Assembly: GCA_003298465.1 (NCBI GenBank)
Contig: QNGA01000001.1
Coordinates: forward strand, 1,612,001-1,676,000
Direction of reading: 5' to 3'
Length of the DNA stretch: 64,000 nucleotides
From: a halophilic archaeon
Lineage (GTDB): Archaea; Halobacteriota; Halobacteria; Halobacteriales; Haladaptataceae
Of the stretch, positions 9,115-17,728 are shown one piece after another (the stretch's first letter is position 1; each line of letters starts with the position of its first letter). Under the pieces are notes generated by a model. That model searched no databases. It saw only the letters and a program-made list of their open reading frames with translations, and was not told the DNA's origin. The translations under genes and the position numbers were made by a program.

Positions 9115-9420
9115 CTACTCGACCGTGAATCCCTTGTCGGTCAGTATCTCCCGAACGCGGTCGCGGTGGTCCCCCTGGAGTTCTATCTCGTCGTCGTCGT
9201 TCACCGTCCCCCCGCTGGCGACCTTGCTCTTCAACTCGGACGCGAGGTCGCCGACGTCGACGTCGTTCGGGTCGAGACCCGTGACGATGGTGACCGGCTT
9301 GTCGTACCGTCGTTTCTCCGTTCGTATCGTGATTCGTTGCTCCGTCCGCCCGAGGTCCTCCTCGATGCCGAGTTCCTCCGGCAGTCCCGTGATGGAGCTA
9401 AGGTCGTCGTCCTCTGGCAC
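9115..9420 (-). CDS. SUI1/YciH-type translation initiation factor homologue
   Basis: The 101-residue product fits the SUI1 (aIF1/eIF1) fold: ITIRTEKRRYDKPVTIVTGL, then a short acidic spacer, KSKVASGGTVNDDDEIELQG and a C-terminal DRVREILTDKGF. The VASGGT loop is the conserved ribosome-facing segment. Such proteins enforce start-codon selection on the small subunit. The frame starts at GTG (9420), with no nearer ATG upstream of the domain. It is convergent with the acyl-CoA synthetase gene. Confidence 0.9.
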   Translation of the reverse strand: MPEDDDLSSITGLPEELGIEEDLGRTEQRITIRTEKRRYDKPVTIVTGLDPNDVDVGDLASELKSKVASGGTVNDDDEIELQGDHRDRVREILTDKGFTVE

Positions 9421-9518
9421 AGCAGTACTCGTACGCCGCCGAGACGTTTTACGTTGTCCCCCCTCGCAACGCTGACGAATCGGACGGCCCGGCGTCGGAC
9501 CGCGGGCCGGTCGAGCCG

Positions 9519-10211
9519 TTACTCCAGGCGGCGACTGGGCGACGCCAGCGTGTCGACTCCCGGACTGTAGTAGAACACGGCGTCGCCCGCGGGACGGTCG
9601 AAGCCGTTGGCGCGAAAGAGGTCTTCGGCGTCGACGGTCGCCTCAGCGTCGTACAGCGGCCAGCGTTCGTGGGCCACGGTCGTGTAGCGTATCGACCCGT
9701 CCTGCGCCTCGGTGAAGAGGCAGTGGCGCTCAGTGAGGAACTCGGCCAGCGACCCCGGTTCGGACCGGAACCGCTCGCCGGTCGGCCGATACGTGGCCGA
9801 GACGCGGACCGGGCGCGAACCCGGATGACGGCGGCGGCTCTCGAAGCGGACCTGCCCGTCCGCGACCGAGAGGTCGATGTCGGCGAAGTAGTACGGCAGG
9901 TGGTGGAAGAGGCGCGCGCCGAGCACGCTCAGAACGCCGTCGGCGTCGAGGCTGAAGAAGTAGATGCCGGGCTCGCCGTCGAAGGTGACGTACGTCCGGA
10001 GGTTGAGTTCCGGGAGACGTCGACCGAGCCGTTTCGGGGTCAGCCTCGGGCGGACGTTGACGTTCGTGAACGGGACGACGGAGAGCCAGGCCTGGCCGTC
10101 CCGGGTCTGGACGTCCAGCGCGTCGGGAACCTTTCTGGCGACCAGTTCGGGGTCGACGGACCAGTTGGCGAACAGGACGTGTCGCCAGTCCAGGTGGAGC
10201 GACGGGAGCAC
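9519..10211 (-). CDS. DUF2071 (YqjF-like) protein
   Basis: This is about 230 residues from GTG at 10211. A longer in-frame extension would run into the aminotransferase gene and reads like the out-of-frame shadow of that gene, so the GTG start is preferred. The sequence has the DUF2071 pattern: SLHLDWRHVLFANWSVDPE at the start, then AWLSVVPFTNVNVRP, LNLRTYVTFDGEPGIYFFSLDAD and a closing FYYSPGVDTL. Family members are related in fold to acetoacetate decarboxylase; no reaction is known. It follows the aminotransferase on the same strand with a gap of about 56 bases. Confidence 0.82.
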   Translation of the reverse strand: MLPSLHLDWRHVLFANWSVDPELVARKVPDALDVQTRDGQAWLSVVPFTNVNVRPRLTPKRLGRRLPELNLRTYVTFDGEPGIYFFSLDADGVLSVLGARLFHHLPYYFADIDLSVADGQVRFESRRRHPGSRPVRVSATYRPTGERFRSEPGSLAEFLTERHCLFTEAQDGSIRYTTVAHERWPLYDAEATVDAEDLFRANGFDRPAGDAVFYYSPGVDTLASPSRRLE

Positions 10212-10267
10212 GGGGACGGCTACGTTCCGGCGGCAGGTAACCGTACTCCCCGCACGGAGGCGACCCG

Positions 10268-11413
10268 TCAGAGCGAGTCGAGCACGTCGCCGAACGCGTC
10301 CAGGCCCGCGCGGGCCGCCGAGGGGTCGCGACCGAGGCTCAGCCGGAACCGGTCGTCGTCGGCGAAAAAGCGCCCCGGAACGACGAGGACGCCCGCCTCC
10401 CACGCCGCCTCGACGACTTCGTCGCCGTCCGCAGACTCGTGGGCGAGGAAGCCGTAGGTGCAACCGGGCGCGACGAAGCCGCGGAGGTCGTCGCGGCCCG
10501 CGACGAAGGAAGCGAGCAAGTCGTGATTCTCGGCGATGCGTGCGCGCGAGTCGTCGTCGAGACGACCGGCGTCCGCGTCTTCGGGGGCCTCTCTCCGCCG
10601 GCGCTCGTCGTGGAGTGCGCGACGCGCGAGCGCCACGCTCGGCCCGGCGACGCCCGGGAGGTGGAACTCGATCGACCGCGCACGCTCGACGAACGGCTCG
10701 TCGGCGACGAGCCAGCCGACCTGCAGCGAGCCGAGTCCGTGGAACTTCGTCAGCGAGTTCGTCACGACGGCGTTCGGCAGGTCGGCTGCGGTCGGACCGC
10801 CGAGCGGGCCGTCGCCGCGCTCACCGTCGAACGGCGCGTACACCTCGTCGACGAGGAGGGGTACTCCGGCGTCCTCCGCGACGCGACTCGCGGCGGTAAG
10901 CGTCTCGCGGTCCGACAGCCGACCGCTCGGGTTGTGACGGTTCGTCACCGTGATACACCGGGTCGCGTCCGTGACGGCGCCGGCGATGCGGTCCGGGTCG
11001 AGCGCGTAGTCGTCGTCCGGTGTGCGGCGGAAGCGGTCGACGGTCGCGCCGAACCCCTGGGGGGTCGCCGTGAGCGGTTCGTACCCCGGCTTCTCGACGA
11101 GCACGCGCTCGCGTCGCGATTCCTCGCCGTCCGCCGCTTCCCCCTCGCCGTCGAGCGCCGCGGCGACCGCGAGGAAGTTGGCGTGGGTCGCGCCCGCGGT
11201 GACGAGGACGTTCTCGGTGCCGACGCCGTACGCGTCGGCGAGCAGGGCGTCGAGGCCGACGTCGGACGGCGGAGCGGGGAGGTCCTCGAGCGCCGGCGGG
11301 ACGACGCCCTCTCCCTCCGGCCGTCTCCGGTGCAGGTCGCTCGACCCGAGGTCGTGGTCCGCCCGCTCGGGGCGACCCGTTATCCATTCGAGGTACTCGA
11401 TGTCGGGGAACAC
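10268..11413 (-). CDS. PLP-dependent class I/II aminotransferase
   Basis: The 381-residue fold-type I enzyme has TAGATHANFLAVAA near the phosphate-binding turn, NRHNPSGRLSDRE (the Asn-His-Asn-Pro-Ser-Gly segment near the cofactor), LLVDEVYAPFDG with the cofactor-binding Asp, and NSLTKFHGLGSLQVGW with the Schiff-base Lys. The C-terminal RFRLSLGRD supplies the carboxylate-binding Arg. The amino-acid substrate cannot be told. The start is GTG at 11413. It is probably co-transcribed with the DUF2071 gene. Confidence 0.87.
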   Translation of the reverse strand: MFPDIEYLEWITGRPERADHDLGSSDLHRRRPEGEGVVPPALEDLPAPPSDVGLDALLADAYGVGTENVLVTAGATHANFLAVAAALDGEGEAADGEESRRERVLVEKPGYEPLTATPQGFGATVDRFRRTPDDDYALDPDRIAGAVTDATRCITVTNRHNPSGRLSDRETLTAASRVAEDAGVPLLVDEVYAPFDGERGDGPLGGPTAADLPNAVVTNSLTKFHGLGSLQVGWLVADEPFVERARSIEFHLPGVAGPSVALARRALHDERRRREAPEDADAGRLDDDSRARIAENHDLLASFVAGRDDLRGFVAPGCTYGFLAHESADGDEVVEAAWEAGVLVVPGRFFADDDRFRLSLGRDPSAARAGLDAFGDVLDSL

Positions 11414-11465
11414 GTCGAGAGATAGGCGGACCCCGCGTTTAGTTCTCCGGGCCCCGGCAGCGTTC

Positions 11466-11894
11466 TTACCCCCCGACCTTCACGGTGTGTCCGGCGTTCG
11501 CGACGAGCTCGTCGAACGCGGCGTGGGCGTTCTCGGCCAGCGGATAGGTCCCGTGGTAGGGGTCGGGGTCGCCGTCCACGCCCGTCACGGTCCGGACGGC
11601 GTCCGCGATGGACTCGTAGTTCTCGCCGACGATGTCCTGGACGAGCGTCGGCATCCCGGCGCGGTCACAGAGTTCGCGGGCGGCCTCGCGTCCGACGTAC
11701 ACCGTCTCGGTCCGGCGGTCGGCGAGGACGAGCGCGAACGGCGCTTCCCCGAACTGCGCTCGGAGGAACGTCTGGGCGGCGTCGTCCTCCCACGATATCG
11801 CGCCGACGTCCCGGAGTTGCCGGAGCGCCGAGGCGGCCGCCGAGCAGAACGGACAGTCCCCGTCGAAGACGAGTACGGCGTCGTAGTCGCTCAT
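11466..11894 (-). CDS. DCC1-like thiol-disulfide oxidoreductase (DUF393)
   Basis: About 142 residues from ATG at 11894; a TTG nine codons upstream is less likely. The N-terminal VLVFDGDCPFCSAAASALRQL carries the family motif D-x-D-C-P-x-C, a thioredoxin-like redox CxxC. The rest fits the family's small alpha/beta fold. It should act as a thiol-disulfide oxidoreductase in the cytoplasm, partner unknown. It is followed upstream on the same strand by the ferredoxin and ferritin-like genes, giving a redox/iron cluster. Confidence 0.88.
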   Translation of the reverse strand: MSDYDAVLVFDGDCPFCSAAASALRQLRDVGAISWEDDAAQTFLRAQFGEAPFALVLADRRTETVYVGREAARELCDRAGMPTLVQDIVGENYESIADAVRTVTGVDGDPDPYHGTYPLAENAHAAFDELVANAGHTVKVGG

Positions 11895-11943
11895 GGACGT
11901 AGTTACGGGCTCCTGGGGCAAAAGCGTCCGCAGTTCGACGCGC

Positions 11944-12306
11944 TCAGCGCTTGGAGCTACCCGGCGGCTTGTCGTGGGCGGCGCGATGGTCGAGCATCTC
12001 CTCGTACTGGCAGGCCCGAATCGTCAGGTCCGAGCGCGGTTTCGCGGTGCAGGGGAGAATCATGTCCGCGTCCTCGTCCTCCTCGAAGTAGCGGCGGGCG
12101 TCGGACTGGTCGACCTCGCCGGAGAGGAGTTCGGCGCCGCAGGTCGTACACCAGCCCTGCTGGCAGTCGGCGGGGAGCCAGACGCCCTCGGAACGCGCGG
12201 CGGCGAGGACGTACTCGTCTTCGGGAACGTCGATGGTCACCGTCTCGCCGGACTGGTCGACGTCACAGTCCTCCGGCACCTCGATGTCGACGGAGTAACT
12301 ACACAC
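11944..12306 (-). CDS. [2Fe-2S] plant-type ferredoxin
   Basis: The 120-residue protein starts at GTG 12306; no ATG precedes the domain in frame. Its iron-sulfur loop is ADCQQGWCTTC with a fourth Cys about thirty residues on (ILPCTA), the C-x5-C-x2-C...C arrangement of plant/halobacterial ferredoxins, here with one more spacing residue than the textbook C-x4-C. An acidic insertion (FEEDEDAD) follows the loop, as in halophile ferredoxins. It carries single electrons in the cytoplasm. The gene lies between the DCC1 and ferritin-like genes. Confidence 0.88.
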   Translation of the reverse strand: MCSYSVDIEVPEDCDVDQSGETVTIDVPEDEYVLAAARSEGVWLPADCQQGWCTTCGAELLSGEVDQSDARRYFEEDEDADMILPCTAKPRSDLTIRACQYEEMLDHRAAHDKPPGSSKR

Positions 12307-12344
12307 GGGAGAAGATACTGGCCAAAAACGGATGAGCGTGTCGT

Positions 12345-13004
12345 TTACGCCGAGTCGTTGATGCGGTTGTTCGTCGAGTACGGCGCCTCGCCGGGTTCGC
12401 CGCGGACGAAGTGACCGGCCGGGTTTATCTCGCCGTCGCGCTCCATGCTGAGGAGTTCGACGAACCACGCCTCGTGTTCTATCTCCTCCTGCAGGATGCG
12501 GCTGGCCATGTCGTAGGTGCGCGGGTCCTTGCCCTGGGTCATGTCGCAGATTTCGCTCCACGTGCGGATGGCGCAGCGTTCGGCCTCCAGCAGGACCTCG
12601 AGGACGCCTTCGGCGTCGAGGTTCGAGAGGTCCGGTTCCTCCCCCTCGTAGGGCACCGGCAACTCCGCGTGCGGGCAGGAGGCCCGACCCATGAACTCGT
12701 CGATGTCGTAGGGAAGGTGTCCCCCGAGTTCGTACACCCGAGGGGCGACCAGTTCGAAGTGTGCGCGGTCTTCGAGGCGGGCGTCCTCCGTTATCTCCTT
12801 GTAGTCCTCGTGACCGGCGAGGTGCATCCGGAGGTTGGTGTAGTAGTAGTACGTCGAGAACTCGGCACCGATAGCGTCGACGAGTCGCTCCCGAAGTTCC
12901 TCCGGGTCGAGCCCCCGGTCGCGAAGCGTCTCCATCCCCACTCGTTTGTCGGTACTTCCCGGTTCGACGCTTCCTGAACCGTGTCGTCGTTCGTCGTCTG
13001 CCAT
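12345..13004 (-). CDS. Ferritin-like protein, possibly Dps-like (DPSL/thioferritin) type
   Basis: This 219-residue protein has a four-helix ferritin-like core. Iron-binding residues are spread over [52 protein letters not shown] and [15 protein letters not shown], giving the E...E-x-x-H repeats of a diiron site. Cys residues near ASCPHAE and [12 protein letters not shown] recall the cysteine pair of archaeal DPS-like thioferritins, which detoxify peroxide with ferrous iron; that subtype is my inference. The first ~25 residues are polar and probably disordered. It lies next to the ferredoxin gene and is divergent from the helicase. Confidence 0.75.
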   Translation of the reverse strand: MADDERRHGSGSVEPGSTDKRVGMETLRDRGLDPEELRERLVDAIGAEFSTYYYYTNLRMHLAGHEDYKEITEDARLEDRAHFELVAPRVYELGGHLPYDIDEFMGRASCPHAELPVPYEGEEPDLSNLDAEGVLEVLLEAERCAIRTWSEICDMTQGKDPRTYDMASRILQEEIEHEAWFVELLSMERDGEINPAGHFVRGEPGEAPYSTNNRINDSA

Positions 13005-13147
13005 TTTCGTTCCCCCCGACCACGAGAACGGTTAACGAACCCTTAACTATTCTTGCCAGTTCGGGAGCGGGAGTTGCGACTCGACGAGAACGCGAAACAC
13101 CGCGGGCGACGAAACGCGTTAGACCCCCCGTCACCAAGACGGGACCA

Positions 13148-15460
13148 GTGCAGGAGACCATCGACTGGCTTCGCGGCCGCCCGTACTACGAGGGCCAGAT
13201 CGAACGCCACGAGACGCTCGCCGGGAGCGACGGCGAGTTCCGCGAAGTCGCGGTCGAATCGCGGCTCGAATCGGCGCTCGCGTCCAGGGGCATCGAGCGC
13301 TTCTACCGCCATCAGGCGGACGCCATCGACGCGGTCCGCGACGGCGAGAACGTCGTGCTCGCGACGCGGACCGCCAGCGGGAAGAGTCTCGCGTACACCG
13401 TTCCGGCGTTCGAGCGCGCGATGGACCACGGCGGACGCACGCTCTACGTCGCGCCGCAGAACGCGCTCATCAACGACCAGGAGGAGACGCTGTCCGAACT
13501 GGCACGCGACCTCGGCTTCGGCAGTCGCGTCTCCGTCGACCAGTACACCGGTCGACTCGACAAGGGGGAGAAGCGGGACGTTCGCGACCGCCGACCGACG
13601 GTCGTGCTGACGACGCCGGACATGCTCCACTACGCGCTGTTGCCGTACGCCCACCGCCTCTGGGACTGGTTCTTCGAGGGGCTCGAAACCGTCGTCGTCG
13701 ACGAGGTCCACGAGTACCGCGGCGTCTTCGGCAGCCACGTCGCGCTCGTCCTCCGGCGGCTGGCGCGGATCTGCGACCGCTTCGACGCGGACCCGGACGT
13801 CGTCTGCTGTTCGGCGACCATCGGCAATCCCGTCGAGCACGCCAGCGGCGTGACGGGACGCCCCGAGTCGTCGTTCCGTCTCGTCGACGAGGACGCGAGC
13901 GTCACGGGGCCGACCCACTGGCTGCTGTGGAACCCGCCCGAGTACGAGGACGGTGCCACGACGCGCAGGCGGTCGAACCACACCGAGACGAGACGCCTGT
14001 TCGTCGACCTCGTCGCCCGGGACCACCAGACGCTCGCCTTCACGCGAGCGCGGCAGGCCGCCGAGCAGTACGCCATGCAGAGCGAGGAGGACCTCCGGGA
14101 GCGCGGCCGGAGCGACCTCGCAGACAGCATCGCGGCCTACCAGGCGGCGCTCCGGAACGACCGCCGCCGGGAGCTCGAAACGGGTCTCCACTCCGGGGCC
14201 ATCAGGGGCGCGTGGAGCACGAACGCGCTCGAACTCGGCGTCGACATCGGCGAACTGGACGCCGTCCTGCTCGACGGTTACCCCGGCACGCGGATGGCGG
14301 CGTTCCAGCAGGCCGGTCGCGCGGGCCGCGGCGACGACGCCAGCCTCGTCGCGCTCGTCGCGGGCGAGGACCAGTTAGACCAGTACCTGATGAGCAACCC
14401 CGACGAGTTCTTCGAGGGCGACCCCGAGCGAGCGGTCGTCAACCCCGCGAACGACGAACTGCTGCCGGACCACGTCACGTCCGCGGCGCGCGAGACGTGG
14501 CTGTCGCCCGACGACGAGGAGCACTTCGGGGAGTCGTTTCCCGACCTCGTGGCGGACCTCGAATCCGAGGGCGACCTCGAACGCCGCCAGACCGACGCCG
14601 GAATACGCTGGACGTACGACGGCGGCGGCAGCCCCCAGCACGAGATGAGCCTCCGGACCATCGACGACCGCGAGGTCGACGTCCTCGACCGCTCCTCGGG
14701 CGACGTCATCGCCTCGCTGCCGTTCGGGGACTCCCTGACCGACGTCCACCCCGGAGCGATCTACCACCACCAGGGCCAGAGCTACGAGGTGGTCGACCTC
14801 GACCTGGAGCGCGACGTGGCGGAACTGTCGCCGACGTGGGCGGACTACTACACACGGGTCCTCCACGACAAGGAGATAACCGTCGAGGCGGACCTGGCGG
14901 AGAAGACGCTGTCGACCCGCGACGACTGCGTCGTCCGGTTCGCCGACGTGACGATGCGAAAGACCATCACGGGGTTCGAGCGCCGCGACGCCTCCCGCGG
15001 GGAGACGCTCGGCCGCGAATCGCTCTCGCTGCCGGAGCTGCCCCTCCGGACGAAGGCGCTGTACTTCACCGTTCCCGACTCGCTCGACCGCGAACTCCGG
15101 GCGATGGACGGGAGTTTCAACGGAGCCATCCACGCCGCCGAGCACGGCATGATATCGCTGTTCCCCCTCGAACTGCTCTGCGACCGCCGCGACATCGGCG
15201 GTCTCTCGACGCCGCTCCACCCCCACACCGGGGCGAGCACCGTGTTCATCTACGACGGCTATCCCGGCGGCGTCGGCCTCACGCGCGAGGGGTACGAGAC
15301 CGTCGAGGAACTGATGGACAACACGGCGAAGATGATACGGAACTGCCACTGCGACGCCGGCTGTCCCGCCTGCGTCCAGTCGCCCCACTGCGGGAACGCG
15401 AACGACCCGCTGGACAAGGACCTCGCCGCGCACCTGCTGGAACGACTCGTCGGCGCGTGA
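13148..15460 (+). CDS. Hrq1-like superfamily 2 helicase with DUF1998 domain
   Basis: The 770-residue protein starts at GTG 13148. Motif I is TRTASGKS (Gly-Lys at about 78-79), motif II is DEVH (185-188) and motif III is CCSATIGNP. The second RecA domain has GAWSTNALELGVDIGELDAVLLDGYPG split over motifs IV-V, then QQAGRAGRGDD as motif VI. The DUF1998 tail ends in a Cys cluster (NCHCDAGCPACVQSPHCG), which may bind zinc or an iron-sulfur centre. Relatives of yeast Hrq1/bacterial MrfA act in DNA repair. It is divergent from the ferritin-like gene. Confidence 0.9.
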   Translation: MQETIDWLRGRPYYEGQIERHETLAGSDGEFREVAVESRLESALASRGIERFYRHQADAIDAVRDGENVVLATRTASGKSLAYTVPAFERAMDHGGRTLYVAPQNALINDQEETLSELARDLGFGSRVSVDQYTGRLDKGEKRDVRDRRPTVVLTTPDMLHYALLPYAHRLWDWFFEGLETVVVDEVHEYRGVFGSHVALVLRRLARICDRFDADPDVVCCSATIGNPVEHASGVTGRPESSFRLVDEDASVTGPTHWLLWNPPEYEDGATTRRRSNHTETRRLFVDLVARDHQTLAFTRARQAAEQYAMQSEEDLRERGRSDLADSIAAYQAALRNDRRRELETGLHSGAIRGAWSTNALELGVDIGELDAVLLDGYPGTRMAAFQQAGRAGRGDDASLVALVAGEDQLDQYLMSNPDEFFEGDPERAVVNPANDELLPDHVTSAARETWLSPDDEEHFGESFPDLVADLESEGDLERRQTDAGIRWTYDGGGSPQHEMSLRTIDDREVDVLDRSSGDVIASLPFGDSLTDVHPGAIYHHQGQSYEVVDLDLERDVAELSPTWADYYTRVLHDKEITVEADLAEKTLSTRDDCVVRFADVTMRKTITGFERRDASRGETLGRESLSLPELPLRTKALYFTVPDSLDRELRAMDGSFNGAIHAAEHGMISLFPLELLCDRRDIGGLSTPLHPHTGASTVFIYDGYPGGVGLTREGYETVEELMDNTAKMIRNCHCDAGCPACVQSPHCGNANDPLDKDLAAHLLERLVGA

Positions 15461-15522
15461 GCCCTCGTTGAGGCTACCGGTCTGGTCCCAGCGAGCCGAT
15501 AGTTCGAGCGGTCGCAACGCTT

Positions 15523-15536
15523 TTAGGCCATCCTAA
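15523..15536. promoter_or_regulatory. Upstream iron box of a tandem pair
   Basis: TTAGGCCATCCTAA is a near-palindrome with one mismatch in the right arm. It ends 22 bases before the ATG of the small CxxC gene and overlaps the AT-rich CCTAAAATATG that probably serves as TATA element, so binding should hinder TBP. Confidence 0.75.
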
Positions 15537-15542
15537 AATATG

Positions 15543-15556
15543 TTAGGCCGGCCTAA
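15543..15556. promoter_or_regulatory. Downstream iron box of a tandem pair, perfect palindrome
   Basis: TTAGGCCGGCCTAA is perfect over its full 14 bases and ends two bases before the ATG. Its centre is exactly 20 bases from that of the upstream site, about two helical turns, a spacing that would place two regulator dimers on the same face of DNA. Confidence 0.8.
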
Positions 15557-15558
15557 AC

Positions 15559-16005
15559 ATGGACGAGACGCTCCGGACGGCCCGCAGCGAGATCGAGGAA
15601 CTGACGGTCGAAGACGGGGAGTTCTGCGTCGCGTGCGCCGAGACGGGCGAGCGCCCGCCGCCCGTCACCGGCGCGCGGTTCGCGGACGCCGACGACGCCC
15701 GACGCGCCGCCGCCCTCGCCCGCGAGTACCGCGACGGACTCCGCGAACACGACCCCGACCTGCCCCGCCACCGGTTCGTCGTCAGCGAGTCCGCCGCCCG
15801 CGCGCTCCAGTTCGCCGGCGTCCGGGAGCGAACCGACGACACCCGGGCGAACGGCCTGCCGCGGACCAGTCGGTCGGTCGTCGCCGCCGGCGACGGCGAG
15901 GGCGAGTGGCTCCGGATGGCGAACGCACCGCTGGTCCACCTGACGCGAAACGGCGACCACGTCGGCGACGACGCCGTGGGCCGACAGCTCGACTCGAAGC
16001 TCTAA
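15559..16005 (+). CDS. Small CxxC protein of unknown function under tandem iron boxes
   Basis: I do not recognise this 148-residue acidic protein as any characterised enzyme. It has no signal peptide or membrane segment. One Cys pair (EFCVACAETGERPPP) sits near residue 25, followed by a helical region (DARRAAALAREYRDGLREHD) and a C-terminal part that ends VHLTRNGDHVGDDAVGRQLDSKL. The only strong clue is its promoter: two DtxR-like palindromes, the second two bases from the ATG, implying a leaderless, tightly iron-controlled transcript. Its stop overlaps the stop of the convergent membrane-protein gene by four bases. A role in iron handling or iron-sparing is plausible but unproven. Confidence 0.8.
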   Translation: MDETLRTARSEIEELTVEDGEFCVACAETGERPPPVTGARFADADDARRAAALAREYRDGLREHDPDLPRHRFVVSESAARALQFAGVRERTDDTRANGLPRTSRSVVAAGDGEGEWLRMANAPLVHLTRNGDHVGDDAVGRQLDSKL

Positions 16006-17033
16006 ACCGACTCTTCTCCCCGGACGTCCGACCGCAGGTCCGGAATCAGGTCGAGGGCCGCGTCGGCGTCGCCGAGCACGAGCAGCGCGTAGTAGCGGAG
16101 GTACGCCTGGACGGGGACGCGGACGACCGCGAGCACGAACAGGAAGACGGCCACGTAGGCGACCGCGAGCAGGCCGGCGACGACCAGTCCCGCCGTGCTC
16201 GAAATCAGCGCCGAGACACCCCCGAATCCGACGACGACGCCGACCGCCACGACCGCGAACGGCACCAGCACGACGGCGGCGAGGAACCCGCCGACGAGGG
16301 AGACGGCGATACCGGCGGCGATGGCGAGGACGATTCGCAGCAGGGCGAAGACGGCGAACTGCTTCCACTCCCTCCGGAGCGTCGGCCAGAACGTGCGCCA
16401 GCCGTCGAGGACGCCCTCGTCGCGCAGCAGCATCACGGGGACGACGAAGTTCGTCGTGAACCCGTCCACCAGCGCGACGACGAACGATAGAACCACGAAC
16501 GCGGGGACGAACAGCGCCAGCGCCCCGACGACGACCGCCGGCGACCCCGTCGCCAGCCCCGGGAACAGCAGGAGAGCGAGGCCGACGACCGGGACGAAGA
16601 CGACGAGGAACAGGACGACGCGAAATGCGAACAGGCCGAGTCCCTTCCGGAGGTTGTCGCGGGCGTATCGGCGCACGTGGACCCGCTGGCGGCGGAGCGA
16701 CTCGAAGAAGGCGAACTCCATCACCGACCCGACGAGCGCGAACGCCAGCGCGACGAGCAGACCGAGGAGCACCAGCGCGACCGCGGCGGCGACGAGCGTC
16801 TCCGACGGAACGAACGACCCGTCGGGTGCGACGAACGCGTCGTCGGTCGTCACCGTCCCGCCGTCGACCCCGCCCGGCGTTCCGGTCCCCGTCATCGGCG
16901 GCGTCGCGCCGCTCCCCCCGAGGAAGAGGACAACGAACGCGAGCTTCAGCCACTGTCGAACGTCGAGCGGAAAGAGGAGCGACCGGACCGGTTCGACCGC
17001 GTCGTCCAGGGCCTCGACGGCGTACCAGACCAT
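16002..17033 (-). CDS. Multi-span membrane protein, unknown function
   Basis: This is 343 residues from ATG at 17033. An in-frame TTG eleven codons upstream lies on the AT-rich TTTAAGTA that looks like the promoter, so the downstream ATG is preferred. About six hydrophobic segments are seen, many built of Val, Leu, Ala and Gly runs, plus a Gly-rich extracytoplasmic loop after the first one. The first part (VEALDDAVEPVRSLLFPLD) and the amphipathic FESLRRQRVHVRRYARDN resemble a haloarchaeal membrane family without assigned role. It is convergent with the iron-box gene. Confidence 0.8.
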   Translation of the reverse strand: MVWYAVEALDDAVEPVRSLLFPLDVRQWLKLAFVVLFLGGSGATPPMTGTGTPGGVDGGTVTTDDAFVAPDGSFVPSETLVAAAVALVLLGLLVALAFALVGSVMEFAFFESLRRQRVHVRRYARDNLRKGLGLFAFRVVLFLVVFVPVVGLALLLFPGLATGSPAVVVGALALFVPAFVVLSFVVALVDGFTTNFVVPVMLLRDEGVLDGWRTFWPTLRREWKQFAVFALLRIVLAIAAGIAVSLVGGFLAAVVLVPFAVVAVGVVVGFGGVSALISSTAGLVVAGLLAVAYVAVFLFVLAVVRVPVQAYLRYYALLVLGDADAALDLIPDLRSDVRGEESV

Positions 17034-17141
17034 GTCGGACGGTTCGGTCCCCTGATACTTAAACAATCGCAGGAACGTCCTCGTTTCCGGGGCGAAGCGT
17101 CAGGCTTCGATTAGCACGGCGATGGAAAGAAGGCGTCGGGC

Positions 17142-17585
17142 TCAGTCGGTCCGCGAGCGCGCGTGTGCCGCCCGAACCGCCCGCTCCAGCGCGTTCCGCT
17201 CGGCGGGGCCGTGGAGGTGCGACCGACAGTCGCAGTCGGACGCGCCGACGCCGGACACCGCGGGGATCGCGTCGGCGACCGGTCCGTCGGCCCCGAGTCG
17301 CCGTGCGACGTCGCACTCGACGTCCCGTTCCGCGGTCCGGGCGTCGTCGGCGAGGCGCGACGCTGGATGACCGAGCAGGTAGTCGACGTGCCAGTGGCGC
17401 GCGTCGTGGTCGCCGCGCGCGACTCGCTCGTGGCGTTCGACGCGCGAGAACCCGCCGGAGCCGAACGCGCTGCCCGTGTAGGCGTACCAGCCGGCGGGCA
17501 GGTCGCGGTCGCCGCGCGCACCGAACGCTATCTCGGCGTGCGACCGAAGCTCCACGAGCAGCGTGTACGTGCCTCGCTCGGTCAT
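17142..17585 (-). CDS. GIY-YIG-like DUF123 protein
   Basis: This is 147 residues from ATG 17585; the upstream in-frame extension is Arg-rich and looks non-coding. The start TYTLLVELRSHAEIAFGARG and GWYAYTGSAFGSGGFSRVERH match the DUF123 family, where Tyr-Ala-Tyr-x-Gly replaces the GIY-YIG signature. HWHVDYLLGHP and the closing SDCDCRSHLHG are the other conserved blocks. A DUF123 domain is also found fused to endonuclease III in some organisms. A nuclease role is suggested by fold only. Confidence 0.85.
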   Translation of the reverse strand: MTERGTYTLLVELRSHAEIAFGARGDRDLPAGWYAYTGSAFGSGGFSRVERHERVARGDHDARHWHVDYLLGHPASRLADDARTAERDVECDVARRLGADGPVADAIPAVSGVGASDCDCRSHLHGPAERNALERAVRAAHARSRTD

Positions 17586-17728
17586 GGGTGGCGTCGCGTC
17601 GACGTGATTCCCGCGACGGCGGTAGCGTCGCGTCGATGGTACGGTGGTCCCCCAATCGACGTCGGGGCACAATCAACGTTCTGCAACGCGCCAACAATTA
17701 CCAAAACCACTATGTGTATTATATTTGA

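Noticed and set aside
10212..10463. N-terminal extension of the DUF2071 protein
   Set aside because: It overlaps the aminotransferase gene and has shadow composition.
11944..13161. 405-codon frame extending the ferredoxin upstream
   Set aside because: The added N-terminal part is an Arg-rich antiphase reading of the ferritin-like gene; the ferredoxin domain begins after the GTG at 12306.
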